Numbered from the stretch's first letter, positions 1-9,682 are shown. The stretch: 64,000 bases of DNA from UBA11090 sp035560555 (GCA_035560555.1 DATMZF010000024.1:1-64000), one strand, 5' to 3'. Translations and numbers: made by a program. Notes: a model not told the origin generated them from the letters alone.

Positions 1-1094
1 TACTAATACCTGCACAAGTAAGAAAACATATGATATACTATAGCCATGAAAGTCAACGATGGGCGACGCTTATCGCATGAAGCGCTCGAACAGATAAGAA
101 TTACCTGTGTAAAGCGTGTTGAAGCTGGGGAAAGTCCAGAAGTCGTAATAAAATCCGTAGGCTTCGAACGCAGTAGAATATATACATGGCTAGTAGCATA
201 TAGGGAAGGCGGCATTGAAGCATTAAAAGCAAAAAAGTTGTTAGGCAGACCAGCAAAAATTACTGGTTCTCAAATGCAATCGCTGTACCGGATCATCGCA
301 AGCGAAACACCGTTGCAGTATAAGTTTAGCTTTGCATTGTGGACGTGTGGCATTATTCGCGAACTATTAAAGCAACAGTACAAGATTCATCTTTCCGAAG
401 TGTCGATTGGTAGGCTTTTAAAGAAATTAGGGCTAACTCGGCAAAAGCCTCTCTTTCGGGCATATCAGCAAGATCCAGAAAAGGTACAGCACTATCTAAA
501 CACGGAGTACCCGAAGATCAAGAAGCTAGCAAAGCAAAATGGTGCAAGCATTTATTTTGGAGATGAAGCAAGCATTCGTTCAGACTACCATTCTGGCACT
601 ACGTGGGCGCCCAAAGGCGATACACCAATAGTGAAGACAACGGGAGCACGATTTCGGGTCAATATGATATCTGCCGTGTCAGCGAAGGGAGAAATGCGGT
701 TTATGCTGACTGAAAAATCAACGACTGCAGATCTATTCATAGAATTCCTGGGAAGACTTATCAAGGGAGCTGATCATCCCATATACCTCATTCTTGATGG
801 CCATCCCGTACATAAATCAAAAAGAGTGAAGGATTATATTACGAGCCTCGAAGGGAAGCTGGTGCTCTTCTTTCTTCCGGGATATTCGCCAGAACTTAAT
901 CCCGATGAGAATGTCTGGGGCTATGTCAAACACCATATAGTCGGCAAAAAGGCAGTCACCGGTCCTGATCAATTTTATACGCTCGTATTAGGCGCGCTCA
1001 GAAAAATTCAAAGGCTCCCACAGCTGATTAGAAATATTTATTTGAGCAACGATCTTCGCTATGCTATGTAATCTTACTTATGCAGGTATTAGTA
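1..1094 (+). mobile_element. IS630-family insertion sequence
   Basis: A complete insertion sequence of about 1.09 kb. The first 23 bases and bases 1072-1094 are inverted copies that differ at one position only (outer part TACTAATACCTGCA). One transposase gene fills the interior. Elements of this family insert at TA dinucleotides, and the right junction here reads AGTA/TA, consistent with that. The left duplication would lie outside the window. The element interrupts hsdS, whose reading frame runs into the right end. Base composition is AT-rich compared with the rest of the window. Confidence 0.93.
46..1071 (+). CDS. IS630-family transposase
   Basis: DDE transposase of 341 residues that cuts and inserts the surrounding element. 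Residues 1-70 form a helix-turn-helix region of the type seen in this family, followed by a winged-helix linker. The catalytic triad is visible as D173 (FGDEA), D251 (LILDGHPVH) and E288 (NPDENVWGY), and the closing LPGYSPELNPDE motif is typical of IS630/Tc1-mariner enzymes. The gene is full length with no frameshift, so the copy could be active. It sits between the two inverted repeats with almost no spare sequence. Confidence 0.95.
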   Translation: MKVNDGRRLSHEALEQIRITCVKRVEAGESPEVVIKSVGFERSRIYTWLVAYREGGIEALKAKKLLGRPAKITGSQMQSLYRIIASETPLQYKFSFALWTCGIIRELLKQQYKIHLSEVSIGRLLKKLGLTRQKPLFRAYQQDPEKVQHYLNTEYPKIKKLAKQNGASIYFGDEASIRSDYHSGTTWAPKGDTPIVKTTGARFRVNMISAVSAKGEMRFMLTEKSTTADLFIEFLGRLIKGADHPIYLILDGHPVHKSKRVKDYITSLEGKLVLFFLPGYSPELNPDENVWGYVKHHIVGKKAVTGPDQFYTLVLGALRKIQRLPQLIRNIYLSNDLRYAM

Positions 1095-1975
1095 TAAACG
1101 ATATCGTTTTTATGGGCCTTTTTATTTCCTTCAGGCTTGGCAATATCATCAAATTCGCGATCAAGTAGTGATCGTTCAATCATCCCCTCACTCATTGTCA
1201 TGGAATAAATAGGCAGACCTGCTTCACCAGCTTCAATACGGTTCATAAACAGTGAACCAGCTTTTTTCTCTTGCCAATCTTCCATATCCCAAAACTCCGG
1301 AAAACGCAGTCTGGGTACGGTTTCGCCCACAGATGGGAAAAGCTGCTGCATCAAGCCATTTTTATGAAGCTTGAGGTTGTCGAGCTTCTTGTTATGAGCG
1401 GTAATCAACTCATCGAGAGAAGACAGGCAATCAGCGATTTTTTGTTGTTCATCATACTGAGGCAAGTTAATTGGCATACAGAATAGATCATCAGAATCAA
1501 CATTCAATGAACCATGTGCACGAGCGCCGATTGTAATGAACTTTTTAAGCCATTTACCATGAAAATTAGCTTGGAAAAGTTGGTTAAAAAATTGAGAGTA
1601 TGCGTTTAGGGCAGTTATCCTAAAGCATGTAAAAATACTGTTTGGCAACGCTGCGGAATCATAATCAATTAACTGAGAGATATATCCTTCTGGGTACTGT
1701 TTCGTTGCACTTTTATTGTAAGCAAAATCCCCCTTCAGAATAACGTAATAATTTTTATAGGCGTTACCAGCGATTTCTCGTCCAAATTTGTCCATTTGCG
1801 AGACAAGGCCAACCCCCGTGGTGACACTCATCAAAGTATATTTTATTCCCCCAGCCCTTTCTTCAATTGGTATCGATATATCACCAAGTTTTTTTTCACC
1901 CCAGTCTGGTTCACTCTGAAATTCCGGAAAGCGCAGCTTGGGAACAAGCCCTTGCTTGTTTTGTTCAACTTTCAT
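1064..1975 (-). pseudogene. hsdS: Type I restriction specificity subunit HsdS, cut by IS element
   Basis: HsdS gives a type I restriction-modification complex its DNA target. About 293 residues encoded by 1095-1975 are native: one target recognition domain, the central conserved helix (around LPQYDEQQKIADCLSSLDEL), and the start of the second recognition domain (PRLRFPEFWDMEDWQEKK repeats the N-terminal opening). The frame then enters the right end of the IS element and stops after about ten foreign residues. Family members are usually about 400 residues, so the second recognition domain is lost or lies beyond the left edge. The start overlaps the hsdR stop by 11 bp. A half-subunit may still dimerise, which is known for some truncated HsdS proteins. 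Confidence 0.88.
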
Positions 1976-4931
1976 ACGCCGCCAGTCCCGAGATATCTTT
2001 GCCCTGTGCCAGCTTATGCAGTAGCGGTGTCAGGTCTTCCATCAAGTTCAATTCCTTTTGAGTTCGAGCCTTCCAGCCCAATTCCAGAGGCGCCAGCAGA
2101 TCGCTCAACGCTTCGCCGTCGAAGATCATGCGCTGGATAATGCCATCGATGAATCCCTGTAGAGCCGATGGCTCCAAACCGTGTTTGGCGGCCAGATCCG
2201 CTATTCGCCGGGCGTTTTTTTCGGCCTTGAAGGCCGCGTAGCCCTGTTTGATCTCTTTCTCGTTCAAGCCTTCGCCAGTTTTCAGCAAGTTGATGTAGGC
2301 GGCGATGTCCTCGCGCTCGTCCATGAACTTGGCATCCGATTCGATCAGGCCGATGAGCTCCTCCCTCGTCATGGTATGTTTACCCGGTTTGGCCTGCGTA
2401 TAATTGGCGATCAACTGCATAATATAGTCGTAGTCGATCATGGCCGAGGCAAAAAGCACGAACTCAAAATCCAGCTCTTGAACGATGTCGGAATCGTCGC
2501 CCCATTTCGCCTGCTTCGCTTTCAGCCGTTGGGCGGTTTCCAGATAGACTCCCCGGAATCCCCAATGAAGGTCTTCAGGCAAAACCGCTTCGATCTTTTC
2601 ATTGTCCTGTGGACTTAAGTCGGTGTACTGATCCAGCTGGGTCTTTAGCCGCTGCACCTCTTTGAAAAGGTTGATGAATTGACCTCGCGCCGTGTCGCCT
2701 TTCAAGTTGGCTACTTCTTCCGGCGCGAACTCCAGACCTTGAGACCTCATGAAGGTGTTCAAAGCCGTTACAGCTTTCCCAAGATTGCCGATCACGACAG
2801 GCGCGGGATCTACCAGCCAGATTTCCTTCGCCCGATCCGTCTTCTCACCGGAAAAGAGGGCGATCGCCTCGTTGACCGCCTCTTGTTGCTGGCGGAAATC
2901 CAATATATTCCCATAGGGTTTGGTGTCGTTGAGGATGCGATTGGTGCGCGAAAATGCCTGAATCAGGCCATGATATTTGAGGTTTTTATCGACATAGAGG
3001 GTGTTGAGATATTTTGAGTCAAAACCAGTCAGGAGCATATCCACCACAATGACCAGATCGATTTTCTCCTTATACGGAGAATCTTGATTGGTGTACTGCT
3101 GGTCTTTGATTCGCTGCTGCACATCCTGATAGTACAGGTCAAAATCGTTGATAGTGTGGTTGGTTTTATAGCAGGCATTATAGTCCGCGATTATCGCTTT
3201 GAGGGCTGCCTTCTTCTCATCCGGCGCTTCCTGATTGTCCGAACGTTCCTGGGGCAGATCTTCCTGAATCTGCTGCACATCCTTATTGCCCTCGGCCGGC
3301 GGAGAAAATACGCACGCGATATTCAAGGGCCAGAACGAACTGTCTTCCGCCAGCTTCTCGGCCTGAATTTTCTTGAAGAGCCTATAATATTCGATGGCAT
3401 TGTTTATGGAAGCCGTGGCCAAGATCGCGTTGAATCTGCGTCCCGCCGTGGCGGCGTCGTGTTTGTCCAAAATAGCTTTGACGATGGCTTCCTGAGTCAG
3501 CGTTTCTCCCGGTTTGGGAGTCGCTTTCCCCTCGGCTTTGTAATAATCGATATGAAAACGGAGCACATTGCGGTCTTCAATGGCATGGGTGATGGTGTAG
3601 GCGTGGAGTTGTTTCTGGAAAACATCATCCGTCGTGACAAGTGTTGCTTCCTGACCTTCGATCTGTTGATATGTGGCGTTTTTTTCAAAGATGGGCGTGC
3701 CGGTAAAGCCGAACAACTGTGAATTGGGGAAAAATTCCTTGATGGCCTGATGGTTTTCGCCAAATTGGGATCGGTGACATTCATCGAAAATGAAGACCAT
3801 GCGTTTATATCGCAAAGGTTCTAACCGCTCTTTGTAATTTCTCTTGTTGGTGCCGTCCAACGCCAGTCCAAGTTTCTGAATTGTCGTGACAATCACCTTA
3901 TCGGCGTAATCATCGGACACCAGCCTGCGAACCAAGGCCTCGGTGTTGGTGTTTTCCTCGACGCATTTTGCCTGAAATTTATTGAACTCGTCTCGGGTTT
4001 GCTTGTCCAAACCCTTACGGTCCACCACAAAAACACATTTTTCGATGTCGGAATTGCTCTTTAGCAAGGTGGAAGCCTTGAAGGATGTCAGGGTCTTGCC
4101 GCTGCCAGTCGTATGCCAAATGTAGCCGTTGCCCCGGTTTTGGTGGATGCAGTCGACGATGGCCTGGACTGCATAAATCTGATAAGGGCGCATCACCATT
4201 AGCATTTGCTCGCTGGCAACGAGCACCATGTAGCGGCTGATCATCGAGCCCAGGGTGCATTTCGCCAGAAACTTTTCGGCAAAATTGTCCAGATGGGTGA
4301 TCTTCCTGTTGTCCTCGTCGGCGAACTGGTACAGAGGCAAATACCGTTCATCGGCATTGAAGCTGAAATGGCGGGCATTGTTGTTGGCGAAGTACCAGGT
4401 GTCGCTGCGGTTGCTCACGATGAAAAGTTGTATAAAACAAAGCAGTGTCCGCGTGTATCCGTTTCCCGGGTCATTTTTATAATCCACAATTTGCTGCATG
4501 GCGCGCCGTGGGTTGATTGCCAGAGTTTTCAATTCAATCTGCGCAACCGGAACGCCATTGATAAGCAGAATGACATCATAGCGATGATGGCTGTTTTCGG
4601 TGTTGATTCTGAGTTGATTCACGACTTCGAAGGAATTCTTGCACCAGTCTTTTATGTTGACCAACGTGTAATGAAGTGGTGTGCCGTCTTCTCGCTCAAA
4701 GGTATTTTGCTCACGCAGACGCTTGGCAGCGAAGAATACATCGGCGGTGATTATCTCCTCCATGAGCCTCGCGAACTCGGAATCAAGCAGTTTGACGCGA
4801 TTTAGAGCCTCAAATTTCTCTCTGAAGTTTTGTTTCAGGGAAGCGAGATCGTGGATATCCTGGCGATAGGCGTACTTGAGCTCAATAAGCTTTTCAGTGA
4901 AATTTTGCTCTATCTGACTTTCGTTTGTCAT
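1965..4931 (-). CDS. hsdR: Type I restriction endonuclease subunit HsdR
   Basis: The translocating and cutting subunit of a type I restriction-modification system, 988 residues. An N-terminal PD-(D/E)XK nuclease is visible with D119 and the E133-x-K135 pair (QIELK). The SF2 helicase motor follows with a Walker A at 274-281 (TTGSGKT) and a DECH box at 384-387, then motif VI-like QAFSRTNR. I chose the ATG at 4931; an in-frame GTG lies two codons upstream. It is translated with hsdS through an 11 bp overlap. No hsdM is visible in the window, although the complex needs it to modify DNA. GC content is clearly lower than in the downstream operons, which suggests horizontal acquisition. Confidence 0.95.
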   Translation of the reverse strand: MTNESQIEQNFTEKLIELKYAYRQDIHDLASLKQNFREKFEALNRVKLLDSEFARLMEEIITADVFFAAKRLREQNTFEREDGTPLHYTLVNIKDWCKNSFEVVNQLRINTENSHHRYDVILLINGVPVAQIELKTLAINPRRAMQQIVDYKNDPGNGYTRTLLCFIQLFIVSNRSDTWYFANNNARHFSFNADERYLPLYQFADEDNRKITHLDNFAEKFLAKCTLGSMISRYMVLVASEQMLMVMRPYQIYAVQAIVDCIHQNRGNGYIWHTTGSGKTLTSFKASTLLKSNSDIEKCVFVVDRKGLDKQTRDEFNKFQAKCVEENTNTEALVRRLVSDDYADKVIVTTIQKLGLALDGTNKRNYKERLEPLRYKRMVFIFDECHRSQFGENHQAIKEFFPNSQLFGFTGTPIFEKNATYQQIEGQEATLVTTDDVFQKQLHAYTITHAIEDRNVLRFHIDYYKAEGKATPKPGETLTQEAIVKAILDKHDAATAGRRFNAILATASINNAIEYYRLFKKIQAEKLAEDSSFWPLNIACVFSPPAEGNKDVQQIQEDLPQERSDNQEAPDEKKAALKAIIADYNACYKTNHTINDFDLYYQDVQQRIKDQQYTNQDSPYKEKIDLVIVVDMLLTGFDSKYLNTLYVDKNLKYHGLIQAFSRTNRILNDTKPYGNILDFRQQQEAVNEAIALFSGEKTDRAKEIWLVDPAPVVIGNLGKAVTALNTFMRSQGLEFAPEEVANLKGDTARGQFINLFKEVQRLKTQLDQYTDLSPQDNEKIEAVLPEDLHWGFRGVYLETAQRLKAKQAKWGDDSDIVQELDFEFVLFASAMIDYDYIMQLIANYTQAKPGKHTMTREELIGLIESDAKFMDEREDIAAYINLLKTGEGLNEKEIKQGYAAFKAEKNARRIADLAAKHGLEPSALQGFIDGIIQRMIFDGEALSDLLAPLELGWKARTQKELNLMEDLTPLLHKLAQGKDISGLAAYES

Positions 4932-5118
4932 AATCACATCTTACTCGATAAATCTCTGGAATTAAACTATTTCCAAATTGTACCTGGAACAAAATCTGAA
5001 ATACGCTAATGCTAACTTTATCCTAACCTAACGTGGTCCACTTATTTATAGCCTTCCTGCAAAAATCCTGCTTCTTCCTGTTATCGTGTCTACATTTCTC
5101 ATCAAATTACTCGCCAAG

Positions 5119-5147
5119 AAAAAGGCCGCCCGGCAACCCGGACAGCC
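5119..5147 (-). terminator. Rho-independent terminator of the DUF3798 ABC operon
   Basis: On the minus strand a 10 bp stem (5138-5147 pairing with 5124-5133, with two G-T pairs) and a four-base loop are followed by five T residues and then CTT. It lies about 35 bases after the stop codon of the last gene of the ABC importer operon and separates it from hsdR. Confidence 0.85.
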
Positions 5148-5180
5148 TTGAATCAAAACATAAAGCTTTGTCGAATAACG

Positions 5181-5687
5181 TTATTGCAGAAGCACCGCGT
5201 CGGGAGGAACCTCGAACGCGGTTTCATCCACGGCGGGCGAATCGCCGCCGAACTGGATGCTCTGGGGCGAATCCACCGCTGGAGTGGAATCCTGCTCCTG
5301 AAGGACGGTGAAAGGCTTGAGATAGGGCTCGACGCCGGCGATCAGCTTGGGCACCTCGAGAAGCACCATGTCCTGATTGAGCGGCACGCTGAAGGCCGAC
5401 TCGACGATCTTCCCGTCGGCGAAAATCTCCACCTTGATCTTGTGTTTCTGGCCCTGGACGACCGCCTTGTCACGGTCGCCCGGGTAGTATTCCAGGGCTT
5501 CCTGGCTGTCGATCTGGACCGACATGCCGTCGATGGCCAGCACGCTGCCGTCCTCGGAATCCTTGTTGTCGATCAGGATGGTATGGCGCTTGCCCGTCAT
5601 CAGCATGATGATGACGACGGCGATATACACGAGCACGAGAATGGACCGCACGACGAAGGAACGGTTCCTGAATGAAATCGCTTTCAT
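5181..5687 (-). CDS. Single-pass membrane protein of ABC importer operon (DUF6672-like)
   Basis: A 168-residue protein with one N-terminal membrane helix (about residues 13-31, then a charged GKRH) and a soluble domain that should lie outside the membrane. The tail is rich in Pro, Asp and Ser. I believe it matches the DUF6672 proteins found with this transporter type in treponemes, but that rests on memory of the family. It is the last gene of the operon and overlaps the preceding permease by 4 bp (ATGA), so it is probably translationally coupled and may be an accessory subunit of the importer. No catalytic motif is visible. Confidence 0.7.
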   Translation of the reverse strand: MKAISFRNRSFVVRSILVLVYIAVVIIMLMTGKRHTILIDNKDSEDGSVLAIDGMSVQIDSQEALEYYPGDRDKAVVQGQKHKIKVEIFADGKIVESAFSVPLNQDMVLLEVPKLIAGVEPYLKPFTVLQEQDSTPAVDSPQSIQFGGDSPAVDETAFEVPPDAVLLQ

Positions 5688-6811
5688 GCCTGACCTCCCT
5701 CATCCTTGCCTTTTCCGGCCACCCCGCCCCTTAAGTCAGACCTCGAGTTGAAGATGGCCTTTCTGGATTTCCAGGCATAGAGCACGAGGGAGAGGGCGAT
5801 GACGCCGTAGCCGATGAACTGGCGGAAATACTCGCCCACCATGGCCGAGCCGAAAAGATTCTGGCCGGCGAGGGGCGACACGATGAACATCGCGTGGAGA
5901 AGGATGACGCCGATGAAGACGTTGGGAATGCTGGCGTGGGTGACCGAGGCCCCTCCGACGAGGATGGCCGCCGCGGCGAAGAAACTCGTCTGGTCGTGGG
6001 CGTTGTAGGTGGCGAGGTTGCCCATATTCTGGAGGAATATGAGCTGGCCGGCGCAGGCGAGGACGGTCGAGATGATGATCGCCACGATGCGGGTCTTCTC
6101 TACGGGAATGCCCGCCGCCTCGGCGACGGTCATGTCCTGGCCGACGGCCCTCATATCCTGCCCCAGCTTCGTCTTCTTGAACCAAACGATGAAGACGCAG
6201 AGAAGGGCGATGATGATCAGGGTCACGACGGGGACATCGAAGCCGCCCAGCTTCAGCATGAAGATGGTGTCCAGGGACTGGCGCACCGATTCCAGGTTGA
6301 GGGTGTTGCGGATGCCGTAGCCTCGCGAAAGGAGGATGGAGGCGTTCCTCATCGGTATCACCGAGCCCATCATATAGAGGACGAAGAACTGGTAGATGCC
6401 GTTGATGAAGAAAGCGAGGATGTAGCCGGTGACCATCTCCCGCCCCTTGGCCTTGTTCATCACCTTGCCGCAGATCCAGCCGAGGAAGATCGCGATCGGG
6501 AGGCCGATGAGGAGGGCGAATACGAGTCCCTGCCAGCCGGCGACGCTCCAGTCGACCGCGAAGATGAGGCCTATCTGGCCGGCCATGGCGCCCAGGGACA
6601 TGGCGAAATTGAGCCCCATGCCCGAGTAGATCGGCAGGAGGAGGGAGATGACGAGGAAGGAGTTGCGCCCCAGCCTCGTGATGAGTTCCTGGATGATGTA
6701 GGTAAGTGAAAGCCCCGAGGGCGAAATGGCCGCTATCGTTATCACCAGGAAGATGATGACGACGGCATACTCGGAGAACATCGTGGCGACGCTTTTTTTC
6801 TTTGGGCTCAT
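5684..6811 (-). CDS. ABC sugar/nucleoside-type importer permease 2
   Basis: Inner-membrane permease of 375 residues of the BPD_transp_2 type (RbsC/LivM fold). Hydrophobic helices run through most of the length, and the family signature is seen around AVGQDMTVAEAAGIPVEKTR, the cytoplasmic loop that contacts the ATPase. I start at the ATG at 6811 (MSPKKKSV), which gives the normal length and a 4 bp overlap with the first permease; a longer open frame upstream only reads antisense to real sequence. It pairs with the product of the gene before it to form a heterodimeric channel. Confidence 0.9.
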   Translation of the reverse strand: MSPKKKSVATMFSEYAVVIIFLVITIAAISPSGLSLTYIIQELITRLGRNSFLVISLLLPIYSGMGLNFAMSLGAMAGQIGLIFAVDWSVAGWQGLVFALLIGLPIAIFLGWICGKVMNKAKGREMVTGYILAFFINGIYQFFVLYMMGSVIPMRNASILLSRGYGIRNTLNLESVRQSLDTIFMLKLGGFDVPVVTLIIIALLCVFIVWFKKTKLGQDMRAVGQDMTVAEAAGIPVEKTRIVAIIISTVLACAGQLIFLQNMGNLATYNAHDQTSFFAAAAILVGGASVTHASIPNVFIGVILLHAMFIVSPLAGQNLFGSAMVGEYFRQFIGYGVIALSLVLYAWKSRKAIFNSRSDLRGGVAGKGKDEGGQA

Positions 6812-7854
6812 TTGGACACCTTCACCTTGCGCGTGAGCGCGTAGAGGATCATGCCGTTGGAAACGATGATTCGAATGACTTCCGACATGTCGGTCTGGAG
6901 GATGGAGTTGATGACCGAGGGCGTCATCGTGAGCAAGCCCTGGAAAAGGAAGGTGCCGACGAGAACGTTGATCATGGAAGCTTTGTTTACGCTGGCCCCT
7001 CCGATGAGGATGGCCGCCACTGCCGGGAAGACCATGGGGCTGGGGGCTGTGTAGAGCTGGATGAAACCGAAGCTCTGCTGGTAGACGATGATGCCAATGG
7101 CGCCGAGGAAGGTCGACAGGATGACGGAGGTGGTCCGCATCTTGTCGGCGCTGACGCCCGAGGCTCTCGCGAAATCGGGATTCGAGCCGACGGCCGTCAT
7201 GGCCGTGCCTATCCTCGTCCTGAGGAAGAGCCAGATGCCGGCCGCGCAGGCTCCCACGAAGAGGAGCAGTCCCGTCGGGAAGACGAAGAAGCGCCCTATC
7301 TTGATCGCGAGGAAGTCGTTGAGAATCTTGAGCCAATAGCCTTCCACCGTGATGGTCGTGCGCAAGCCCTTGCCCGCGTAGCCCCAGACCATGGTCGGAT
7401 TGTTGAAGGGAAGGACGAGCCACATGATGCACATCAGCATGACGAAGGAAAAGCCGACGTACATGGCTATGGTCATTTCCTCGCCCTTAACCTTGTTGAG
7501 GAGCTTTCCATAGAAATAGCCGAAGATGACGGAGAAGGGCGTGGCGAAGGCGATGGCGCCGAAGAACCCCCAGAAGCCGCGAAGTTCCAGCTGGAGGGAG
7601 ATGGTCGCGCCCAGGAGGCCGGCCACGATGCCGAGGGCGAGGCCGAAGTTGAGGCCGCAGCCCGACTGGATCATGGGCACGAGGGCGAGGACGAGGATGG
7701 CGTACTGGCCGAAGCGGTTGAGGCAGTCCGACAGGGAGGCGTCGAGACGCACGCCGACGAAGGGAGCCAGCACGAATAGCGATACCAGGAAAAGGAATAT
7801 GATGATGCGGGGCCATCCGAAATCCTGGATGAATGTTTTGAGGTTGTTACGCAT
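6808..7854 (-). CDS. ABC sugar/nucleoside-type importer permease 1
   Basis: Inner-membrane permease of 348 residues of the same BPD_transp_2 family as its neighbour. The coupling loop is visible as AVGSNPDFARASGVSADKMR. Eight to ten hydrophobic segments can be seen. The start is the ATG at 7854 (MRNNLKTF), which overlaps the end of the ATPase gene by 8 bp; the longer frame upstream is read-through over that gene. With the second permease it forms the membrane part of an importer whose substrate is unknown. Confidence 0.9.
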   Translation of the reverse strand: MRNNLKTFIQDFGWPRIIIFLFLVSLFVLAPFVGVRLDASLSDCLNRFGQYAILVLALVPMIQSGCGLNFGLALGIVAGLLGATISLQLELRGFWGFFGAIAFATPFSVIFGYFYGKLLNKVKGEEMTIAMYVGFSFVMLMCIMWLVLPFNNPTMVWGYAGKGLRTTITVEGYWLKILNDFLAIKIGRFFVFPTGLLLFVGACAAGIWLFLRTRIGTAMTAVGSNPDFARASGVSADKMRTTSVILSTFLGAIGIIVYQQSFGFIQLYTAPSPMVFPAVAAILIGGASVNKASMINVLVGTFLFQGLLTMTPSVINSILQTDMSEVIRIIVSNGMILYALTRKVKVSK

Positions 7855-9484
7855 TCGGTGCCTCCTCGGCCGCGGAAGCGAGTTTAGTCCTGGTAGGGGA
7901 ATCGGTGATTCCCGCCATGAGGATGCCGAATTCGGCCACATCGGCGGTGGGCGGCAATATGCCGGCTATCCGACCCTCGTCGATGATGGCCACGCGGTCG
8001 CAGATGGCGCGCAGCTCCTCGAGCTCGCTCGATACCATCACGATGGTGGTGCCGTATTCCTTGTTGTATTTCCGCAGGGTGTCGAGTACCAGTTTCTTGG
8101 CGCCGACATCTATGCCCCGCGTGGGTTCGGAGACGAAGAGGAGGTCAGGCTTGAGCGCGAATGCCTTGGCGAGGCAGATTTTCTGCTGGTTGCCGCCCGA
8201 CAATTCCTTTGCCTTCTGGCGGGGGCCTGTGCACTTGATGTCCAGGAGCGAGATGTATTCCTTGCAGAGATTCACCATCCCGACCTCGTCGCGCAGGGTG
8301 AAAAGACCGCCCAGGACCGGTTTCAGGTATTGCTTGTGGACCTGCATGGCCGTGAAGGCGATGTTCCAGTCCAGGCTTTCGTCGAGGAGAAGGCCTACGC
8401 CGCGCCTGTCCTCGGAAACGAAGGCCATGCCCGCCTTGAGGGCCGCGTTGGGGGAGTTGAGTTCGATGGTCTTGTCGTGGAGATGGACCGTGCCGCCGGC
8501 GGCGTAGAGCCCCATCACCCCGTTGGGGATGCCGAGCTTGCCCTGGCCGGCCAGGCCGCCGATGCCGAAAATCTCGCCCTGTTTTACGTCGAAGGAGACG
8601 TCGCGGACGGTTTCGCCGGGCATGTCCACCCAGAGATGTTCGACGGAGAGAATCTTCTCGCCATATTTCTTGTCCTCGTCATGGCGAGCTGCGTCGGAGG
8701 ATACCGAGCGGCCGACCATCCACGAAGCGATGTCCTTGATCGTAACGCCGGCGGAGGGAACGTCCTTGACGGCGAGGCCGTCGCGCAGGACCACGATCTT
8801 GTCCGCCACCTCGACGACTTCCTTGAGCCGGTGGGAGATGAAGATGATGGCGACGCCCTTTTTCGCGAGCTTCCGCAGCGAATCGAGGAGTATCTCAGCC
8901 TCGCTCTCCGTGAGGACGGCCGTTGGCTCGTCCAGAATGAGGAGACGTGATTTCTCGCGGCTGATTTCGCGCGCTATTTCGGTGAACTGTTTGTGTCCGA
9001 CCGGCATTTCCGAGATGAGCATGTCGGAGTCGAGCTTGACGCCCAGCTTCTCGATGGCGCTCTCGGCGCGTTTTTTCATCGCCGGCCTGTCGAGGATGCT
9101 CATTCGTTTGCCGAAGGCGTCGTTCAGGATGCTCGGCCTCATCGATTCCCTGTTGAGGACGATGTTTTCCGTGCTGGTAAAGCCCGGTATGAGGCTGAAC
9201 TCCTGGTGAACCATGCCGAGTCCCGCGTCGAGCGCGTCGAAGGGACTCGCGAAGTGCATTTCCTGACCGTCGAGGATGATCTTACCCTTAAAACCGCCGG
9301 TTTCGGCGATGACGGGCATACCAAAAAGAATACTCATGAGAGTAGTCTTGCCCGCGCCGTTTTCTCCGACCAAACCGAGGATTTCGCCCTCATGCAGGTC
9401 AAAATTGACATCCTGGAGCACTACGTTTCCGTAGAATTCCTTGGAAACATTCTTTAACGATAAAAGAGGCCCGTTCTGTCCCAT
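7847..9484 (-). CDS. ABC importer ATPase with two nucleotide-binding domains
   Basis: A 545-residue fused double ATPase of the ribose/galactose/nucleoside importer type. Domain 1 has a Walker A at residues 40-47 (GENGAGKT), a degenerate signature (MPVGHKQ) and a Walker B (LLILDEPTAVLT). Domain 2 has an altered Walker A (GGLAGQGK), a good signature (LSGGNQQK) and a Walker B ending in SEPTRGID rather than DEPTRGID. Site asymmetry is normal for this family. The ATG at 9484 follows a TTAGGGAC stretch. It lies 198 bp after the binding-protein gene and overlaps the first permease by 8 bp. Confidence 0.93.
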   Translation of the reverse strand: MGQNGPLLSLKNVSKEFYGNVVLQDVNFDLHEGEILGLVGENGAGKTTLMSILFGMPVIAETGGFKGKIILDGQEMHFASPFDALDAGLGMVHQEFSLIPGFTSTENIVLNRESMRPSILNDAFGKRMSILDRPAMKKRAESAIEKLGVKLDSDMLISEMPVGHKQFTEIAREISREKSRLLILDEPTAVLTESEAEILLDSLRKLAKKGVAIIFISHRLKEVVEVADKIVVLRDGLAVKDVPSAGVTIKDIASWMVGRSVSSDAARHDEDKKYGEKILSVEHLWVDMPGETVRDVSFDVKQGEIFGIGGLAGQGKLGIPNGVMGLYAAGGTVHLHDKTIELNSPNAALKAGMAFVSEDRRGVGLLLDESLDWNIAFTAMQVHKQYLKPVLGGLFTLRDEVGMVNLCKEYISLLDIKCTGPRQKAKELSGGNQQKICLAKAFALKPDLLFVSEPTRGIDVGAKKLVLDTLRKYNKEYGTTIVMVSSELEELRAICDRVAIIDEGRIAGILPPTADVAEFGILMAGITDSPTRTKLASAAEEAPNA

Positions 9485-9601
9485 AATTGTCCCTAAATGA
9501 AAAGATTTCCCTTGCGGGAGGGGGGATGGCCATTCGTGGTGGCACCCGCGCGTATAATACCCACGCGGGCGCTTCGGCTCCAATAAGCCGATTCTCGCGC
9601 A

Positions 9602-9629
9602 AACGCCGGACCCCAAAGGGTCCGGCGTT
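9602..9629 (-). promoter_or_regulatory. Intra-operon hairpin between binding protein and ATPase
   Basis: A perfect 12 bp stem (9602-9613 with 9618-9629) and a four-base loop lie between the binding-protein stop and the ATPase start. The T-run after it is poor (TTTGCGCG), so it is more likely an mRNA stabiliser or partial terminator than a full stop. Such structures often make the binding protein more abundant than the membrane parts. A second weaker GC-rich fold lies at about 9640-9672. Confidence 0.6.
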
Positions 9630-9682
9630 CCAGAAACCGCGAAGCTTGGCGAAAACCCTTGCGGGGCTTCGCCCGACTCACG

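Noticed and set aside
5894..7779. Long plus-strand open frames (271 and 325 codons) over the ABC permeases
   Set aside because: They are antisense to clear permease genes, are extremely rich in His, Asp, Glu and Gly, and come from the codon bias of GC-rich genes.
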